NCBI GenBank assembly: GCA_910586615.1
Contig: CAJUJP010000023.1
Coordinates: 13,593 to 64,049, forward strand
Reading direction: 5' to 3'
DNA length: 50,457 bases
From: an uncultured Lachnospiraceae bacterium
GTDB taxonomy: Bacteria; Bacillota; Clostridia; Lachnospirales; Lachnospiraceae
In this document: piece by piece, positions 33,984-42,623 of the stretch
How the letters are laid out: each line of letters opens with the position of its first letter
How positions within the stretch are numbered: position 1 is the stretch's first letter
Made by a program: the position numbers and the translations under genes
Notes under the pieces: model-generated
Told to the model about the DNA's origin: nothing
Databases searched by the model: none
Seen by the model: the letters and a program-made list of their open reading frames with translations, nothing else

Positions 33984-35393
33984 TTATTCGAATACGATCC
34001 CGATCTCCGTCCCCTTCCCCGGCTCGCTGTAAAGCGTCATCTGCGCATGATGTACCGCCACGATATGCTTCACGATGGCCAGGCCCAGCCCGGTGCCGCC
34101 GGTGGACTTGGACCGGCTCTTGTCAACTCTGTAAAACCGCTCGAAAATCCGTTCCTGATGTTCCTCCGGTATGCCGATTCCTGTATCCTTTACCCGGAGC
34201 ATCTTTTTCCCTTCTTCCCGCCTCACTGTGATCATAACGCTTCCGCCCGGATTATTATAGCAGACTGCATTATCACACAGATTATAGACCAGTTCCTCAA
34301 GCATCTGCCGGTCACCTTCTATCACGCACGCACCGCCATCCACTGTCAGCCTCACATTCCGTTCCTCTGCCTTAAACTGCAGCATTTCCGCACAATTTTT
34401 CACAATTACATACAAATCTATCTTTTCAAAAGGAATCTGCTTATCCGATGTGTCCAGTTCCGAAAGCCGTATGGTATCGTCGATCAGCATTAACAGCCTG
34501 TTTGCGCTCTTGTGGATCTCTGCCGCAAACCGCAGCACATCCGGTCCCGATGCCATGCCGTTTCCAATCAGTTCTGAATATCCGGATATGGCTGTCAGCG
34601 GCGTTTTCAGTTCATGGGATACATTGGCGCTGAATTCCTGCCGCACATCAGCATTCTTTAAGATCGCCTCATGCTGCCGTCTGATGGTACGTGAAAAAGG
34701 TCTCAGTTCCTCATACACATCCTGTTCTTCCATGCAGTCCATATCCGCCGCCATCCGCTCAATGGGCATCAAAAGGCTCTTCGTAAGATAATGGGATAAA
34801 AACATGCACAGCGCCAGCAGCGCACAGACCGCTGCCATAAGAGCCGGCACAGATCTGTAAAGAATGCTCCACAGACTGTGCGCCTCACGGGCCACACGAA
34901 GCACATTCCCGTCTTCCAGACGCATGGTATAATAAAAAGTATTTTTCCGCATGGTAGAAGACTGTCTGATGGAGTATCCCTCGCCGTTTTTAAGCGCATC
35001 CCGTACCTCCGGCCTCTCGGCGTGATTATCCATGCCTCCGGTGGACGCATTGCTGTCATAAAGCACCTGCCCCGCGGCACTGATCAATGTGATCCGAACA
35101 CTGTCCCCGATTCTGTCAGCCTTGTCTGTTTCTGACACATTGGCTCCCGACATTTCTTTTTCCGGTTCGACCGTGCCTGAAACCTCTTCTTGCGCATTTT
35201 CCTCCATTCTGTCGGCACTTAACATTACAAGTTCCGTCTCGCCGCTCTGTGCCAGGGCATGGGTAAACAGACGCAGATCTTCTATGACCTGTATCTGAAA
35301 AATACGATAGAAAACAGCCGCCATCATCAATAACGTAATACCGACCGCCAGAACAGATATGAATATCAGTTGTCGATTAATCTTCTTTTTCAC
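33984..35393 (-). CDS. PhoR-like sensor histidine kinase
   Basis: The 469-residue kinase starts with GTG at 35393 (AGGA nine bases upstream). Membrane segments lie near 10-30 and 180-200. The extracytoplasmic part carries TLISAAGQVLYDSNASTGGM and RPEVRDALKNGEGYSIRQSS, typical of PhoR/VanS-type sensors, plus an acidic insert (EENAQEEVSGTVEPEKEMSG). The HisKA box is EFSANVSHELKTPLTAISGY. The ATPase has NLCDNAVCYNNPGG, VKDTGIGIPEEHQERIFERF and GTGLGLAIVKHIVAVH. It is encoded after its regulator and the Na/Pi symporter, so phosphate limitation is the expected signal. Confidence 0.9.
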   Translation of the reverse strand: MKKKINRQLIFISVLAVGITLLMMAAVFYRIFQIQVIEDLRLFTHALAQSGETELVMLSADRMEENAQEEVSGTVEPEKEMSGANVSETDKADRIGDSVRITLISAAGQVLYDSNASTGGMDNHAERPEVRDALKNGEGYSIRQSSTMRKNTFYYTMRLEDGNVLRVAREAHSLWSILYRSVPALMAAVCALLALCMFLSHYLTKSLLMPIERMAADMDCMEEQDVYEELRPFSRTIRRQHEAILKNADVRQEFSANVSHELKTPLTAISGYSELIGNGMASGPDVLRFAAEIHKSANRLLMLIDDTIRLSELDTSDKQIPFEKIDLYVIVKNCAEMLQFKAEERNVRLTVDGGACVIEGDRQMLEELVYNLCDNAVCYNNPGGSVMITVRREEGKKMLRVKDTGIGIPEEHQERIFERFYRVDKSRSKSTGGTGLGLAIVKHIVAVHHAQMTLYSEPGKGTEIGIVFE

Positions 35394-35464
35394 CTGTGAC
35401 TATCCTGTCTGTAATCCTGATTTTGAAACAGTGCCCGGAATCCTTCCTGGTAAACATCCGAGGG

Positions 35465-36166
35465 TCAAATCCGTGCATCTCTTTCACCGGACATGCCATT
35501 ATTTTCCAGCATATATCCCACACCACGCACCGTCTTGACCATCTCTCCCGCCGGGCCCAGCTTCTGCCGCAGTGTCTTAATATGCATATCCAGTGTTCTG
35601 GACTCTCCCTGAAAGGACGTCCCCCACACATGATTCAGAATATCCTCGCGCCGGGTCACGATACCCGCCCGCTGCATCAGCAGCTTTAAAAGTTCATATT
35701 CTTTGTATGTCAATTCACAATGACCGCCCTCCACAGTCACCGTATGTCTTTCATCATCCAGCAGAAGGTTTCCGATACACAGGCACTTTTCCGCCTGCTG
35801 CTCCCCGCTCCGCCGCAGGAGCGCCTTCACTCTTGAAATCAGTTCCATCACACCAAAGGGTTTGGTAATATAATCATCAGCACCCAGATCAAAGCCCTTC
35901 ACCTTATCAAGTTCCGATGTCTTGGCCGTCACGAGAATGATCGGAATTTTCTCTGTAAGAGGGTCTCTGCGCAACTTGTCAACCACCGTCAGCCCGCTCT
36001 CGTCTGGCAACATGATATCCAGCAGGACCAGCCTGGGCATCCGCTCCTTCACAGCCTGTTCAAAAGCGCCCGCACTCTCATACACCGCCACCTCATAGCC
36101 GCTGTTTTTCAAAGCAAAGCTCTCTATTTCACTGATGTTTTTGTCATCTTCCACAATATAAATCAT
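35465..36166 (-). CDS. PhoP/PhoB-like response regulator (OmpR family)
   Basis: A 233-residue protein. The receiver domain shows VEDDKN (Asp 7/8), phospho-acceptor Asp 50 in LVLLDIMLPDESG, Thr in LVTAKTSELDK and Lys in ADDYITKPFG. The winged-helix C-terminal domain has CELTYKEYELLKLLMQRAGI, VTRREDILNHVWGTSFQG and VKTVRGVGYMLE. It should bind TTTACA-type direct repeats such as those at 38402-38430. It lies between the Na/Pi symporter and the sensor gene (71 bp gap). Confidence 0.92.
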   Translation of the reverse strand: MIYIVEDDKNISEIESFALKNSGYEVAVYESAGAFEQAVKERMPRLVLLDIMLPDESGLTVVDKLRRDPLTEKIPIILVTAKTSELDKVKGFDLGADDYITKPFGVMELISRVKALLRRSGEQQAEKCLCIGNLLLDDERHTVTVEGGHCELTYKEYELLKLLMQRAGIVTRREDILNHVWGTSFQGESRTLDMHIKTLRQKLGPAGEMVKTVRGVGYMLENNGMSGERDARI

Positions 36167-36282
36167 AGCATATATCCCACTTAATTATTGATCCCCGCAA
36201 AACGCCCCGACACAGCATTTTACACATCCGCTAATAACATAATGCTGAAATACTATCGAAATTATAACATAAAACCACTGCC

Positions 36283-38055
36283 TCACGGAAGAGCATATTC
36301 CTCCGTAAATTTCTCATACAGATCTTTATATTCTTCCATATTGCTCTCCCGGATCTCCTGATTATAATTATGCATTTCCAGTGAGTCATCCCGTACCTGC
36401 ACGATACCGGCGGCTATATGCCCGCAGTGGGCCGTGATCCTCTCATACCCCGTCACGATATCCGACAACAGGAAACCCAGCTCAATGGTGCATTTTCCCT
36501 TTCTCAGACGCTTCACATGCCTCTTGCGCACCGCCCGGGCAAGCTCCTCAACCACCACCCGAAGCGCCTCAACCTCATGGATCAGTTCTGTGTCTTCCTC
36601 CTGAAAAATCCGGCAGGAAACCTCCGTCATCCTGACCACTGCACGGGAAAACACAGTCAGTTCTTCCTGCGCTTTGTTAGAAAAAACCTGTTCCTTTTCA
36701 CGCATTTTCCCGTAAGCTGACGCAATGCCTGCCGCATGATCCGATATTCTCTCAAATTCCCCGATCGCATTCAGATACAGTGTCAGCGCCCGGCTGTCCT
36801 TCTCCGACAGATCCCGGCCTGTAAGCTTCATCAGATAAGTCCCCAGCACATCCTCATAACGGTCCGCATCCTTTTCCATCTGCCAGATACTTTCCGCCTT
36901 TTCCCGGGTGTAATTGTGCAACAGCTCTGCCGACTTCCCGCAGGACTCCCGCACCGTATCCGCCATATGATAAATCACCCTGCGGCACTGCTCCATGGCC
37001 AGTGCGGGATTGTTCATGAACCGGCTGTCCAGCATCTTGATATCCTCATCAATATGCCGTATGCGCATATTTTCCGAATCATCTTCACGGATGGTCAGAT
37101 AAGCAAGCTTCTCCAACCCTTCCGAAAAAGGCAGAAGAATACAAGTTGCAAACACATTAAATACCGTATGGATCACCGCAATCCCAAAGGGCCCCGCCGC
37201 CTCATGCAAAAAGCCAAAATTCAACACCCCGTCCAGCATGTAGAAACCGGCCATAAACACCACTGTCCCGATCACATTAAAATATAAGTGTACAATGGCC
37301 GCCCGTCTGGCATTCTTGGATGCCCCGACGGAAGATAAAAGCGCCGTCACACAAGTGCCCACATTCTGTCCCATGATAATAGGCAGCGCCGTACCGTAGG
37401 ACACCGCACCGGTGACACACAGAGCCTGAAGAATTCCCACAGATGCCGAAGAACTCTGGATTACCGCCGTCAGAATCATGCCAGCAATAAGCCCCGCAAC
37501 CGGGTTGGAAAACCAAAGCAGAATGTTGGTAAACTCCGGTACCTCTGCCAACGGTTTGACCGCCGCTGACATGGTGTCCATGCCGAACATCAATACCGCA
37601 AATCCAATCAGAATCGTTGCCGCATTTCTATGCCTGTCCTTTTTGGAAAAAAGAAGAAATGCTACGCCCACCAATGCAAAGATCTGGGAAAATGCGGTAG
37701 GTTTCAGCAGTTGTATCAGAAAATTGTCACTCTCGATCCCCGTCAGACTTAAAATCCACGAAGTAATTGTGGTTCCCACATTGGCTCCCATGATGATACC
37801 GATAGCCTGGGACAACTTCATAATGCCGGAATTTACAAATCCCACCACCATCACCGTCGCGGCCGATGAGGACTGGATCACCGCCGTCACACCGGCTCCC
37901 AGCAGTACCGCGCGCCATTTGCTGTAAGTAAGCTTTTCCAGAATCCGTTCCAGTCTTCCGCCGCTGGCTTTCGACAATCCTTCCCCAAGCACATGCATAC
38001 CGTACAGAAACAGTGCAAGTCCACCCGCCATTGACAGTACATCAAAAAAATCCAT
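36283..38055 (-). CDS. Na/phosphate symporter with C-terminal PhoU-like domain (NptA type)
   Basis: The ATG at 38055 is preceded by AGGAGG at five bases; earlier in-frame starts to 38109 lack this. The 590-residue protein opens with the NptA/PNaS signature (GGLALFLYGMHVLGEGLSKA), and the family's duplicated QSSSA motif appears as VIQSSSAATVMVVGFVNSGI and VIQSSSASVGILQALCVTGA. About eight membrane helices are followed, from about residue 340, by a helical PhoU-like domain with two repeats (ALTLYLNAIGEFERISDHAA). It imports inorganic phosphate with sodium, and the PhoU part probably regulates the transport. No stand-alone phoU is present here, so this domain could also serve the Pst/PhoR complex (inference). 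Confidence 0.9.
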   Translation of the reverse strand: MDFFDVLSMAGGLALFLYGMHVLGEGLSKASGGRLERILEKLTYSKWRAVLLGAGVTAVIQSSSAATVMVVGFVNSGIMKLSQAIGIIMGANVGTTITSWILSLTGIESDNFLIQLLKPTAFSQIFALVGVAFLLFSKKDRHRNAATILIGFAVLMFGMDTMSAAVKPLAEVPEFTNILLWFSNPVAGLIAGMILTAVIQSSSASVGILQALCVTGAVSYGTALPIIMGQNVGTCVTALLSSVGASKNARRAAIVHLYFNVIGTVVFMAGFYMLDGVLNFGFLHEAAGPFGIAVIHTVFNVFATCILLPFSEGLEKLAYLTIREDDSENMRIRHIDEDIKMLDSRFMNNPALAMEQCRRVIYHMADTVRESCGKSAELLHNYTREKAESIWQMEKDADRYEDVLGTYLMKLTGRDLSEKDSRALTLYLNAIGEFERISDHAAGIASAYGKMREKEQVFSNKAQEELTVFSRAVVRMTEVSCRIFQEEDTELIHEVEALRVVVEELARAVRKRHVKRLRKGKCTIELGFLLSDIVTGYERITAHCGHIAAGIVQVRDDSLEMHNYNQEIRESNMEEYKDLYEKFTEEYALP

Positions 38056-38127
38056 GACAACCTCCTGCCTGCTCATGCCATTGCCTCTTCGTATCTCCTG
38101 AGACCCCATGAGACTTTTCCCATGCCG

Positions 38128-38182
38128 GAATATTCAGAAGTCCTCGAAAAAACATTTTCCCGTTTCAAACTTCTAAATATTC
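38128..38182 (-). promoter_or_regulatory. Long stem-loop in the leader of the NptA-like gene
   Basis: GAATATTCAGAAGT (38128-38141) and ACTTCTAAATATTC (38169-38182) pair along 13 of 14 positions around a 27-base loop. It lies between the probable PhoP box and the symporter start, so it could modulate read-through or mRNA stability. Confidence 0.5.
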
Positions 38183-38190
38183 TTCACATT

Positions 38191-38373
38191 CTAACCATGT
38201 TCTTCCTCTTCTGACCACCGTGGCTGCAATCCGCATTCCCGCAAATCACTGCGGATCCTTCCCGTTATCCGGTCATTCTCCGTAACCTTAAGAAACACTT
38301 CGGGAAACCTGTTTCTTTGTGTTCCCTGTCCCGACGGTTTGTCAGATACTTTATTATGGTTTGAAATTATCAT
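38191..38373 (-). CDS. Possible 60-residue leader ORF before the NptA-like gene
   Basis: ATG at 38373 with GGGGA seven bases upstream reads MIISNHNKVSDKPSGQGTQR and ends in WSEEEEHG. I recognise no family. It begins within about ten bases of the predicted transcription start of the PhoP-box promoter, which is unusually tight. It may be a regulatory leader peptide or a chance frame. Confidence 0.25.
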   Translation of the reverse strand: MIISNHNKVSDKPSGQGTQRNRFPEVFLKVTENDRITGRIRSDLRECGLQPRWSEEEEHG

Positions 38374-38401
38374 GAATTTATCCCCGTCACTATCACAGTA
38401 C

Positions 38402-38430
38402 GGTAAAAATTTTGTAAAAAACAGGTAAAA
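38402..38430 (-). promoter_or_regulatory. Probable PhoP box: three TTTTAC direct repeats, 11-bp period
   Basis: On the minus strand TTTTACC, TTTTACA and TTTTACC occur at 38430-38424, 38419-38413 and 38408-38402, exactly 11 bp apart. This matches the TT(A/T/C)ACA-N5 arrangement bound by PhoP in Firmicutes. An extended -10 (TGTGATAGT) follows a few bases later. It starts 3 bp past the pstB stop and would give the nptA-phoP-phoR segment its own phosphate-starvation promoter. Confidence 0.75.
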
Positions 38431-38432
38431 TG

Positions 38433-39242
38433 CTATCCAAACCTGCCATTGATATAGTCCCTTGTCTTTCTTTTTTTCGGGCGGGAAAAAAGGCTGTGCG
38501 CCGGGCCGGCCTCCACAAGTTCTCCGCTCAGGAAAAAAGCCGCATCGTCTGCCACCCGGACCGCCTGCTGCATGTTATGAGTCACCACCGCCACCGTATA
38601 TTTCCTTTTTAACTGAAGCATCAGCTCCTCCACCCGCATCGTCGAAACAGGATCCAGCGCCGAGGCAGGCTCATCCATCAAAAGCACTTCCGGCTCCACA
38701 GCAAGCGCCCTGGCAATGCAAAGCCGCTGCTGCTGCCCGCCGGACAACCCCAGGGCAGACTTCCGCAGCCGGTCTTTCACCTCTTCCCACAGTGCGGCCG
38801 CCTGCAGACTGCTTTCCACCAGCCCGTCCAGCCGGTCCTTGTCTCTGATTCCATGCACCCTCGGACCATAGGCAATATTGTCATAAATACTCATGGGAAA
38901 AGGATTTGGTTGCTGAAAAACCATGCCCACTCTTTTGCGAAGCTCCGTGACATCAACCTGCCCGCCGTAAATATCCTCATCGTCCAGATAGACACCCCCT
39001 GTGATCCTCACTCCCGGAATCAGATCATTCATCCGGTTCAACGTCTTAAGAAAAGTGGATTTGCCGCATCCGGAAGGCCCGATCAATGCCGTAACCGCAT
39101 TGGCACGGATCTCAAGACTGATATTTTTGAGTGCGTGGGTGCCGCCTGAGCGGCCGCTGCCATAGTATAGATTTAAGCTGTCCGTTCTGATTTTAATAGC
39201 ATCCACAGGCTCTCCTTCCATTCTCATTTTGATGCTGCTCAT
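38433..39242 (-). CDS. pstB: Phosphate ABC transporter ATP-binding protein PstB
   Basis: The 269-residue ATPase has Walker A LIGPSGCGKSTFLKTLNRMN, Q-loop VGMVFQQPNPFPMSIYDNIA, signature LGLSGGQQQRLCIARALA, Walker B EVLLMDEPASALDP and the switch His in VVTHNMQQAVR. The NRMND and PNPFPMSIYDN segments are specific to PstB. The first ATG (39242) has only a modest ribosome site. A GTG at 39206 with AAGGAGA close upstream would give a start nearer to the family average. It energises the PstCA channel. Confidence 0.95.
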   Translation of the reverse strand: MSSIKMRMEGEPVDAIKIRTDSLNLYYGSGRSGGTHALKNISLEIRANAVTALIGPSGCGKSTFLKTLNRMNDLIPGVRITGGVYLDDEDIYGGQVDVTELRKRVGMVFQQPNPFPMSIYDNIAYGPRVHGIRDKDRLDGLVESSLQAAALWEEVKDRLRKSALGLSGGQQQRLCIARALAVEPEVLLMDEPASALDPVSTMRVEELMLQLKRKYTVAVVTHNMQQAVRVADDAAFFLSGELVEAGPAHSLFSRPKKRKTRDYINGRFG

Positions 39243-39302
39243 GCCTGGCTTCTGCCTTTTTTGGTGTCGATCATGGCTGCCATTTCCTCTGCATTTTCGA
39301 TA

Positions 39303-40157
39303 TCATTTATGCCTGCCCCTTCCGCCTGTTCTTTTTAACAATACATGTGTAAGGAAGTTAAGGACGAAAACAAGACACAGCAGCACCACCGCTATCCCGA
39401 AGACCGTATCGTATTCTGCCTTCGACATACTCAGGTACATCTGGACAGCTAACGTACCGCCGGATTCCATGACCTTGCGCAGAATCCCCCTTCCTGATTC
39501 CGGCAGCAGATATCCGCTGCCCGCCGTCAACAAAAGCGCGGCCGATTCCCCTGCAATACGTCCCACCGCAAGAATGATCCCCGTCACAATGCCCGGTGCA
39601 GCGGCAGGCAGTAATATCGTACGGATCATATACCATTTACCGGCACCCATGCCTGCCGCACCGGTCCGGTAAGTTTCCGGCACCGCCCGAAGCGCCTCCT
39701 GTGTATTCCTTGTGATCAGCGGCAGAACCATCAAAGTCAGTGTCAGCGCACCTGTAAGAAGCGAATAGCCAAACTCCAATGTGGTGCCAAAAAACACCAT
39801 ACCGAAAAGCCCGAAGACAACAGACGGTATCGCTGCCAGCGTCTCCATTGCAAATTCGATCGCCTCTACGGCCTTCCCGCGCCCGGCATACTCGTTCAGC
39901 CAGACCGCCGAGCCGATTCCCACAGGTACAGCAATGCCGAGCGTCAACACAACCATATAAACCGTGTTTACAAGATTTCCCGCAATTCCCACCGTTCCAC
40001 GGAGCACACTGGTCACCGTCGTAAGAAAAGACCACCTCACTGCCGGAATCCCTTTTGCCAGCACATAAGCAAGGATCACCGCCAGCAGAATCACCGAAAA
40101 AAAGGCTGACAGATAGATTGCCGCCAGTGCAGCACCGTCCGCAAGCTTCCGAAACAT
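39303..40157 (-). CDS. pstA: Phosphate ABC transporter permease PstA
   Basis: A 284-residue permease with six membrane segments and the inner-membrane component motif in QEALRAVPETYRTGAAGMGA (EAA loop). The RIAGESAALLLTAGSGYLLP and LAAIPSVVFGLFGMVFFG blocks are typical of PstA. It forms the channel heterodimer with PstC, whose stop is 8 bp upstream. Confidence 0.94.
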   Translation of the reverse strand: MFRKLADGAALAAIYLSAFFSVILLAVILAYVLAKGIPAVRWSFLTTVTSVLRGTVGIAGNLVNTVYMVVLTLGIAVPVGIGSAVWLNEYAGRGKAVEAIEFAMETLAAIPSVVFGLFGMVFFGTTLEFGYSLLTGALTLTLMVLPLITRNTQEALRAVPETYRTGAAGMGAGKWYMIRTILLPAAAPGIVTGIILAVGRIAGESAALLLTAGSGYLLPESGRGILRKVMESGGTLAVQMYLSMSKAEYDTVFGIAVVLLCLVFVLNFLTHVLLKRTGGRGRHK

Positions 40158-40165
40158 CCCTCAGA

Positions 40166-41116
40166 TCACCTCTTTTTTAAAATCCGGTTCAAAATCAAAT
40201 TGATCACCATGATAAAACCAAACAGCACCATCCCGATGGTAAACAAAACCTGCCGGTGCAGACCGGCGGCATACCCCATCTCGCTGACGATGGCGGTGGT
40301 CAGAAACCTGACTGAGCAAAAAGGAAAAGGCATGTTCACGGAACCGCCGGATACCAGATTAATTGCCATGGCCTCCCCGATGGCACGCCCTGTTCCCAGC
40401 ACCACCGCTGTGATAATCCCCGGCTTCGCCGCCGGCAGAATCACCGTGAAAACAGTCTGCATACGGGATGCACCAAGGGCAAGAGAGGAATCTTTAAGCT
40501 GCTGTGGAACGGCCTCGATGGCCGCCTCGCTGATATTGATCACCGTAGGCAGAATCATGACCGCAAGTACCAAAACAGCAGACAGCAGATTTGCACCGCC
40601 GGTAAACTGATGGGTCTCAGAATCCCGGAAAAGTATGCACTCCCATTTGTAGACCAGCGGATTCAATACCATAACCCCCAGCAGACCGTAAATCACCGAA
40701 GGAATCCCCGCCAGCAGTTCCACCGCCGGACGCACCACTGCCGCCAGAGGCTTAGGTGCCGCTTCCGCCAGGAAAACCGCTGTCAGGACTGCCGGCGGCG
40801 CTCCGATCAGAACAGCCATAACCGTACCCGCAATCGAAGTCAGAACAATATACAAAATCCCGAAAGCCGGCACCTGCGCTGTAGGTTTCCATACAGAAGA
40901 AAATAAAATCTCCCTGATTCCTAACTTATATAAGGCCGGTAATCCGTTTGCAATCATATATAAAGTTATCGCAGACACCGCAAATATAGAGGAAAAAGCG
41001 CATAACGTAAAAACAGCCTGTGCTGCATCCTCGATCCGGCGTGCGGCAGACCTTGCGGATGACCTGGAAGATATGAATGACACAGGCCTTACGATTCTCA
41101 CAGCTTTTTGACTCAT
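40166..41116 (-). CDS. pstC: Phosphate ABC transporter permease PstC
   Basis: Start at ATG 41116 (GGAG eight bases upstream) rather than the longer frame to 41152; 316 residues. The N-terminal cytoplasmic part is Ser/Arg-rich. Six membrane segments follow, with PAVELLAGIPSVIYGLLGVM, the EAA-type loop AIEAVPQQLKDSSLALGASR and VLGTGRAIGEAMAINLVSGG, all PstC hallmarks. A perfect eight-bp hairpin lies between pstS and this gene. Confidence 0.94.
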   Translation of the reverse strand: MSQKAVRIVRPVSFISSRSSARSAARRIEDAAQAVFTLCAFSSIFAVSAITLYMIANGLPALYKLGIREILFSSVWKPTAQVPAFGILYIVLTSIAGTVMAVLIGAPPAVLTAVFLAEAAPKPLAAVVRPAVELLAGIPSVIYGLLGVMVLNPLVYKWECILFRDSETHQFTGGANLLSAVLVLAVMILPTVINISEAAIEAVPQQLKDSSLALGASRMQTVFTVILPAAKPGIITAVVLGTGRAIGEAMAINLVSGGSVNMPFPFCSVRFLTTAIVSEMGYAAGLHRQVLFTIGMVLFGFIMVINLILNRILKKR

Positions 41117-41145
41117 AGTTTTTTCTCCATTTCTGCGCTGCTTTT

Positions 41146-41164
41146 GTCTCAACTATGTTGAGAC
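41146..41164 (-). promoter_or_regulatory. Intercistronic hairpin between pstS and pstC
   Basis: GTCTCAAC, loop of three, GTTGAGAC is perfect. There is no T-run on the minus strand, so it probably protects the pstS message or attenuates pstCAB, which would raise the binding protein over the permease. Confidence 0.6.
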
Positions 41165-41238
41165 GTCGCATTAAACGAGTTTGTGGCAAGCAACGCGCAG
41201 ACAGAAACCCCATCCTGTTCCTGCTGCCAAAAAACACC

Positions 41239-42195
41239 TCATTCCCCCGGCACAATCAGTCCGACAGATCTGACAAGCTCCCTTCCCTCTTCCGAACGAA
41301 GATAAGCAAACAACTCCTGTACCTCTTTTTTCTGCTCACGGACAGGCCCTTTTGTCACCATCAGAAACGGTCTGGTCAGCTGATAACTTCCATCCGCTAT
41401 ATTGGCATCCGTAGGCATACAGCCATCCACCGCCAGGATTCGAATCCCATAGCCGGCATCATTCAAAACATCCCTTGAGACATAGCCGATGGCTCCCGGC
41501 GTGGATGCCACCCGTGCCAGCACTGCCCCTGTGGAATCCAGTTCATTGGCATAAGCACACTGATCCCCCAGTTCAAGCATTTCCTCAAAAGTATCCCTGG
41601 TTCCGCTTCCCGCTTCCCTTCCCACCACCACAATTACCTGATCCTCACCGCCCACTTCCTGCCAGTTCCTGATCTTTCCGGTATAGATACCGCGTAACTG
41701 CTCCGTAGTCAGTGTATTTATCCCTTCAAAATTATCTGAATCATCCAAATGATTCCATATATCCCCGCTATCGGTGTCACCGGAAATATCAGATATCCCC
41801 AAACCGGTATCCTCACCAGAAAAATTTGATACGTTTGCGATCACCACGATTCCGTCAATGGCCGCTACCGTCTCCTCCGCTCCCAGCGCTTTTTCCTGTG
41901 CGCTCAGCCTTCTGGATGAACTGCCGATATCTGCCCGCTGTGCCAGCACCGCCTCGATCCCCGCCGAAGAACCTGTATATTCCACCGTGACAGTGACCCG
42001 CGGATTTCTGACCCTGTAGCTCTCCGCAATGACATCGACAAGTTTCTCCATGGCCGTTGAACCTGATATGACCACGGAGACTTTGTCAGATTTGGAGCAA
42101 CTGCAAAGTATACTCAAGATTATACCCATGGAAAAAAACAGCCCGAAAATTACCGGAAATGATATTTTTGTTTTTAACCTTCCGCTTTTTAACAA
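41239..42195 (-). CDS. pstS: Phosphate-binding lipoprotein PstS
   Basis: The 318-residue protein begins at a TTG (42195) with AAAGG about ten bases upstream; an in-frame TGA lies a few codons before, so no earlier start exists. The signal sequence ends in a lipobox (LSILCSC, Cys about 32). PstS landmarks are VVISGSTAMEKLVDVIAESY, VEYTGSSAGIEAVLAQRADI, SSRRLSAQEK, QLRGIYTGKIRNWQEVGGED and GREAGSGTRDTFEEML. It contains an acidic insert of about 35 residues (ISDISGDTDSGDIWNHLDDS) before the TEQLRGIYTGKI segment that most homologues lack. It captures phosphate outside the membrane for PstCAB. Confidence 0.94.
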   Translation of the reverse strand: MLKSGRLKTKISFPVIFGLFFSMGIILSILCSCSKSDKVSVVISGSTAMEKLVDVIAESYRVRNPRVTVTVEYTGSSAGIEAVLAQRADIGSSSRRLSAQEKALGAEETVAAIDGIVVIANVSNFSGEDTGLGISDISGDTDSGDIWNHLDDSDNFEGINTLTTEQLRGIYTGKIRNWQEVGGEDQVIVVVGREAGSGTRDTFEEMLELGDQCAYANELDSTGAVLARVASTPGAIGYVSRDVLNDAGYGIRILAVDGCMPTDANIADGSYQLTRPFLMVTKGPVREQKKEVQELFAYLRSEEGRELVRSVGLIVPGE

Positions 42196-42367
42196 TACAT
42201 CTTTAACCTTTCATCTATATACACACTAATCCCCATGCATATCGCAATCCTGCTTACGATGCTGCTTACAACCTGTCTGCGCTAACAAGACGCAATATAC
42301 CTGCGCCGGCATTTTGGCAGATACCGTGCTTTATCTTTTCATACAATACTATGCGCAGTGATGCTGA

Positions 42368-42397
42368 ATCATATCTAAAAGTTTTCCCGTTTGTCAA
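42368..42397 (-). promoter_or_regulatory. Likely promoter of the pst operon (TTGACA-18-TATGAT)
   Basis: TTGACA (42397-42392) and TATGAT (42373-42368) on the minus strand, 18 bp apart, about 170 bp before pstS. No TTTACA-type direct repeats were found between 42196 and 42482, unlike upstream of the nptA-like gene. A direct repeat CTGCTTAC (42251 region, 12-bp period) lies in the leader. Confidence 0.55.
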
Positions 42398-42482
42398 AAC
42401 TGCCTGGCAGAACTGTTTTCATAAAAACCAGATCACTGTTTCCGTATCTGTTCCTGCGATCATAACAATAATAATGCATTAT

Positions 42483-42522
42483 AAAAAGAACAGTCTGCCT
42501 TAATTGGCTCGCTGTTCTTTTT
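42483..42522. terminator. Terminator between the tyrosine phosphatase and the pst operon
   Basis: AAAAAGAACAG and CTGTTCTTTTT form an 11-bp stem with A/T runs on both sides, about 100 bp past the stop at 42624 and upstream of the pst promoter. Confidence 0.8.
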
Positions 42523-42623
42523 AACATATTTCCTATATGGCGGTATTGCTGTCCTGTTTTCCGTGTCGTTACCCATCATCCAAAGTCATAAATGCATAGC
42601 CTGACTTTCAGCGCTGTTTTCCA

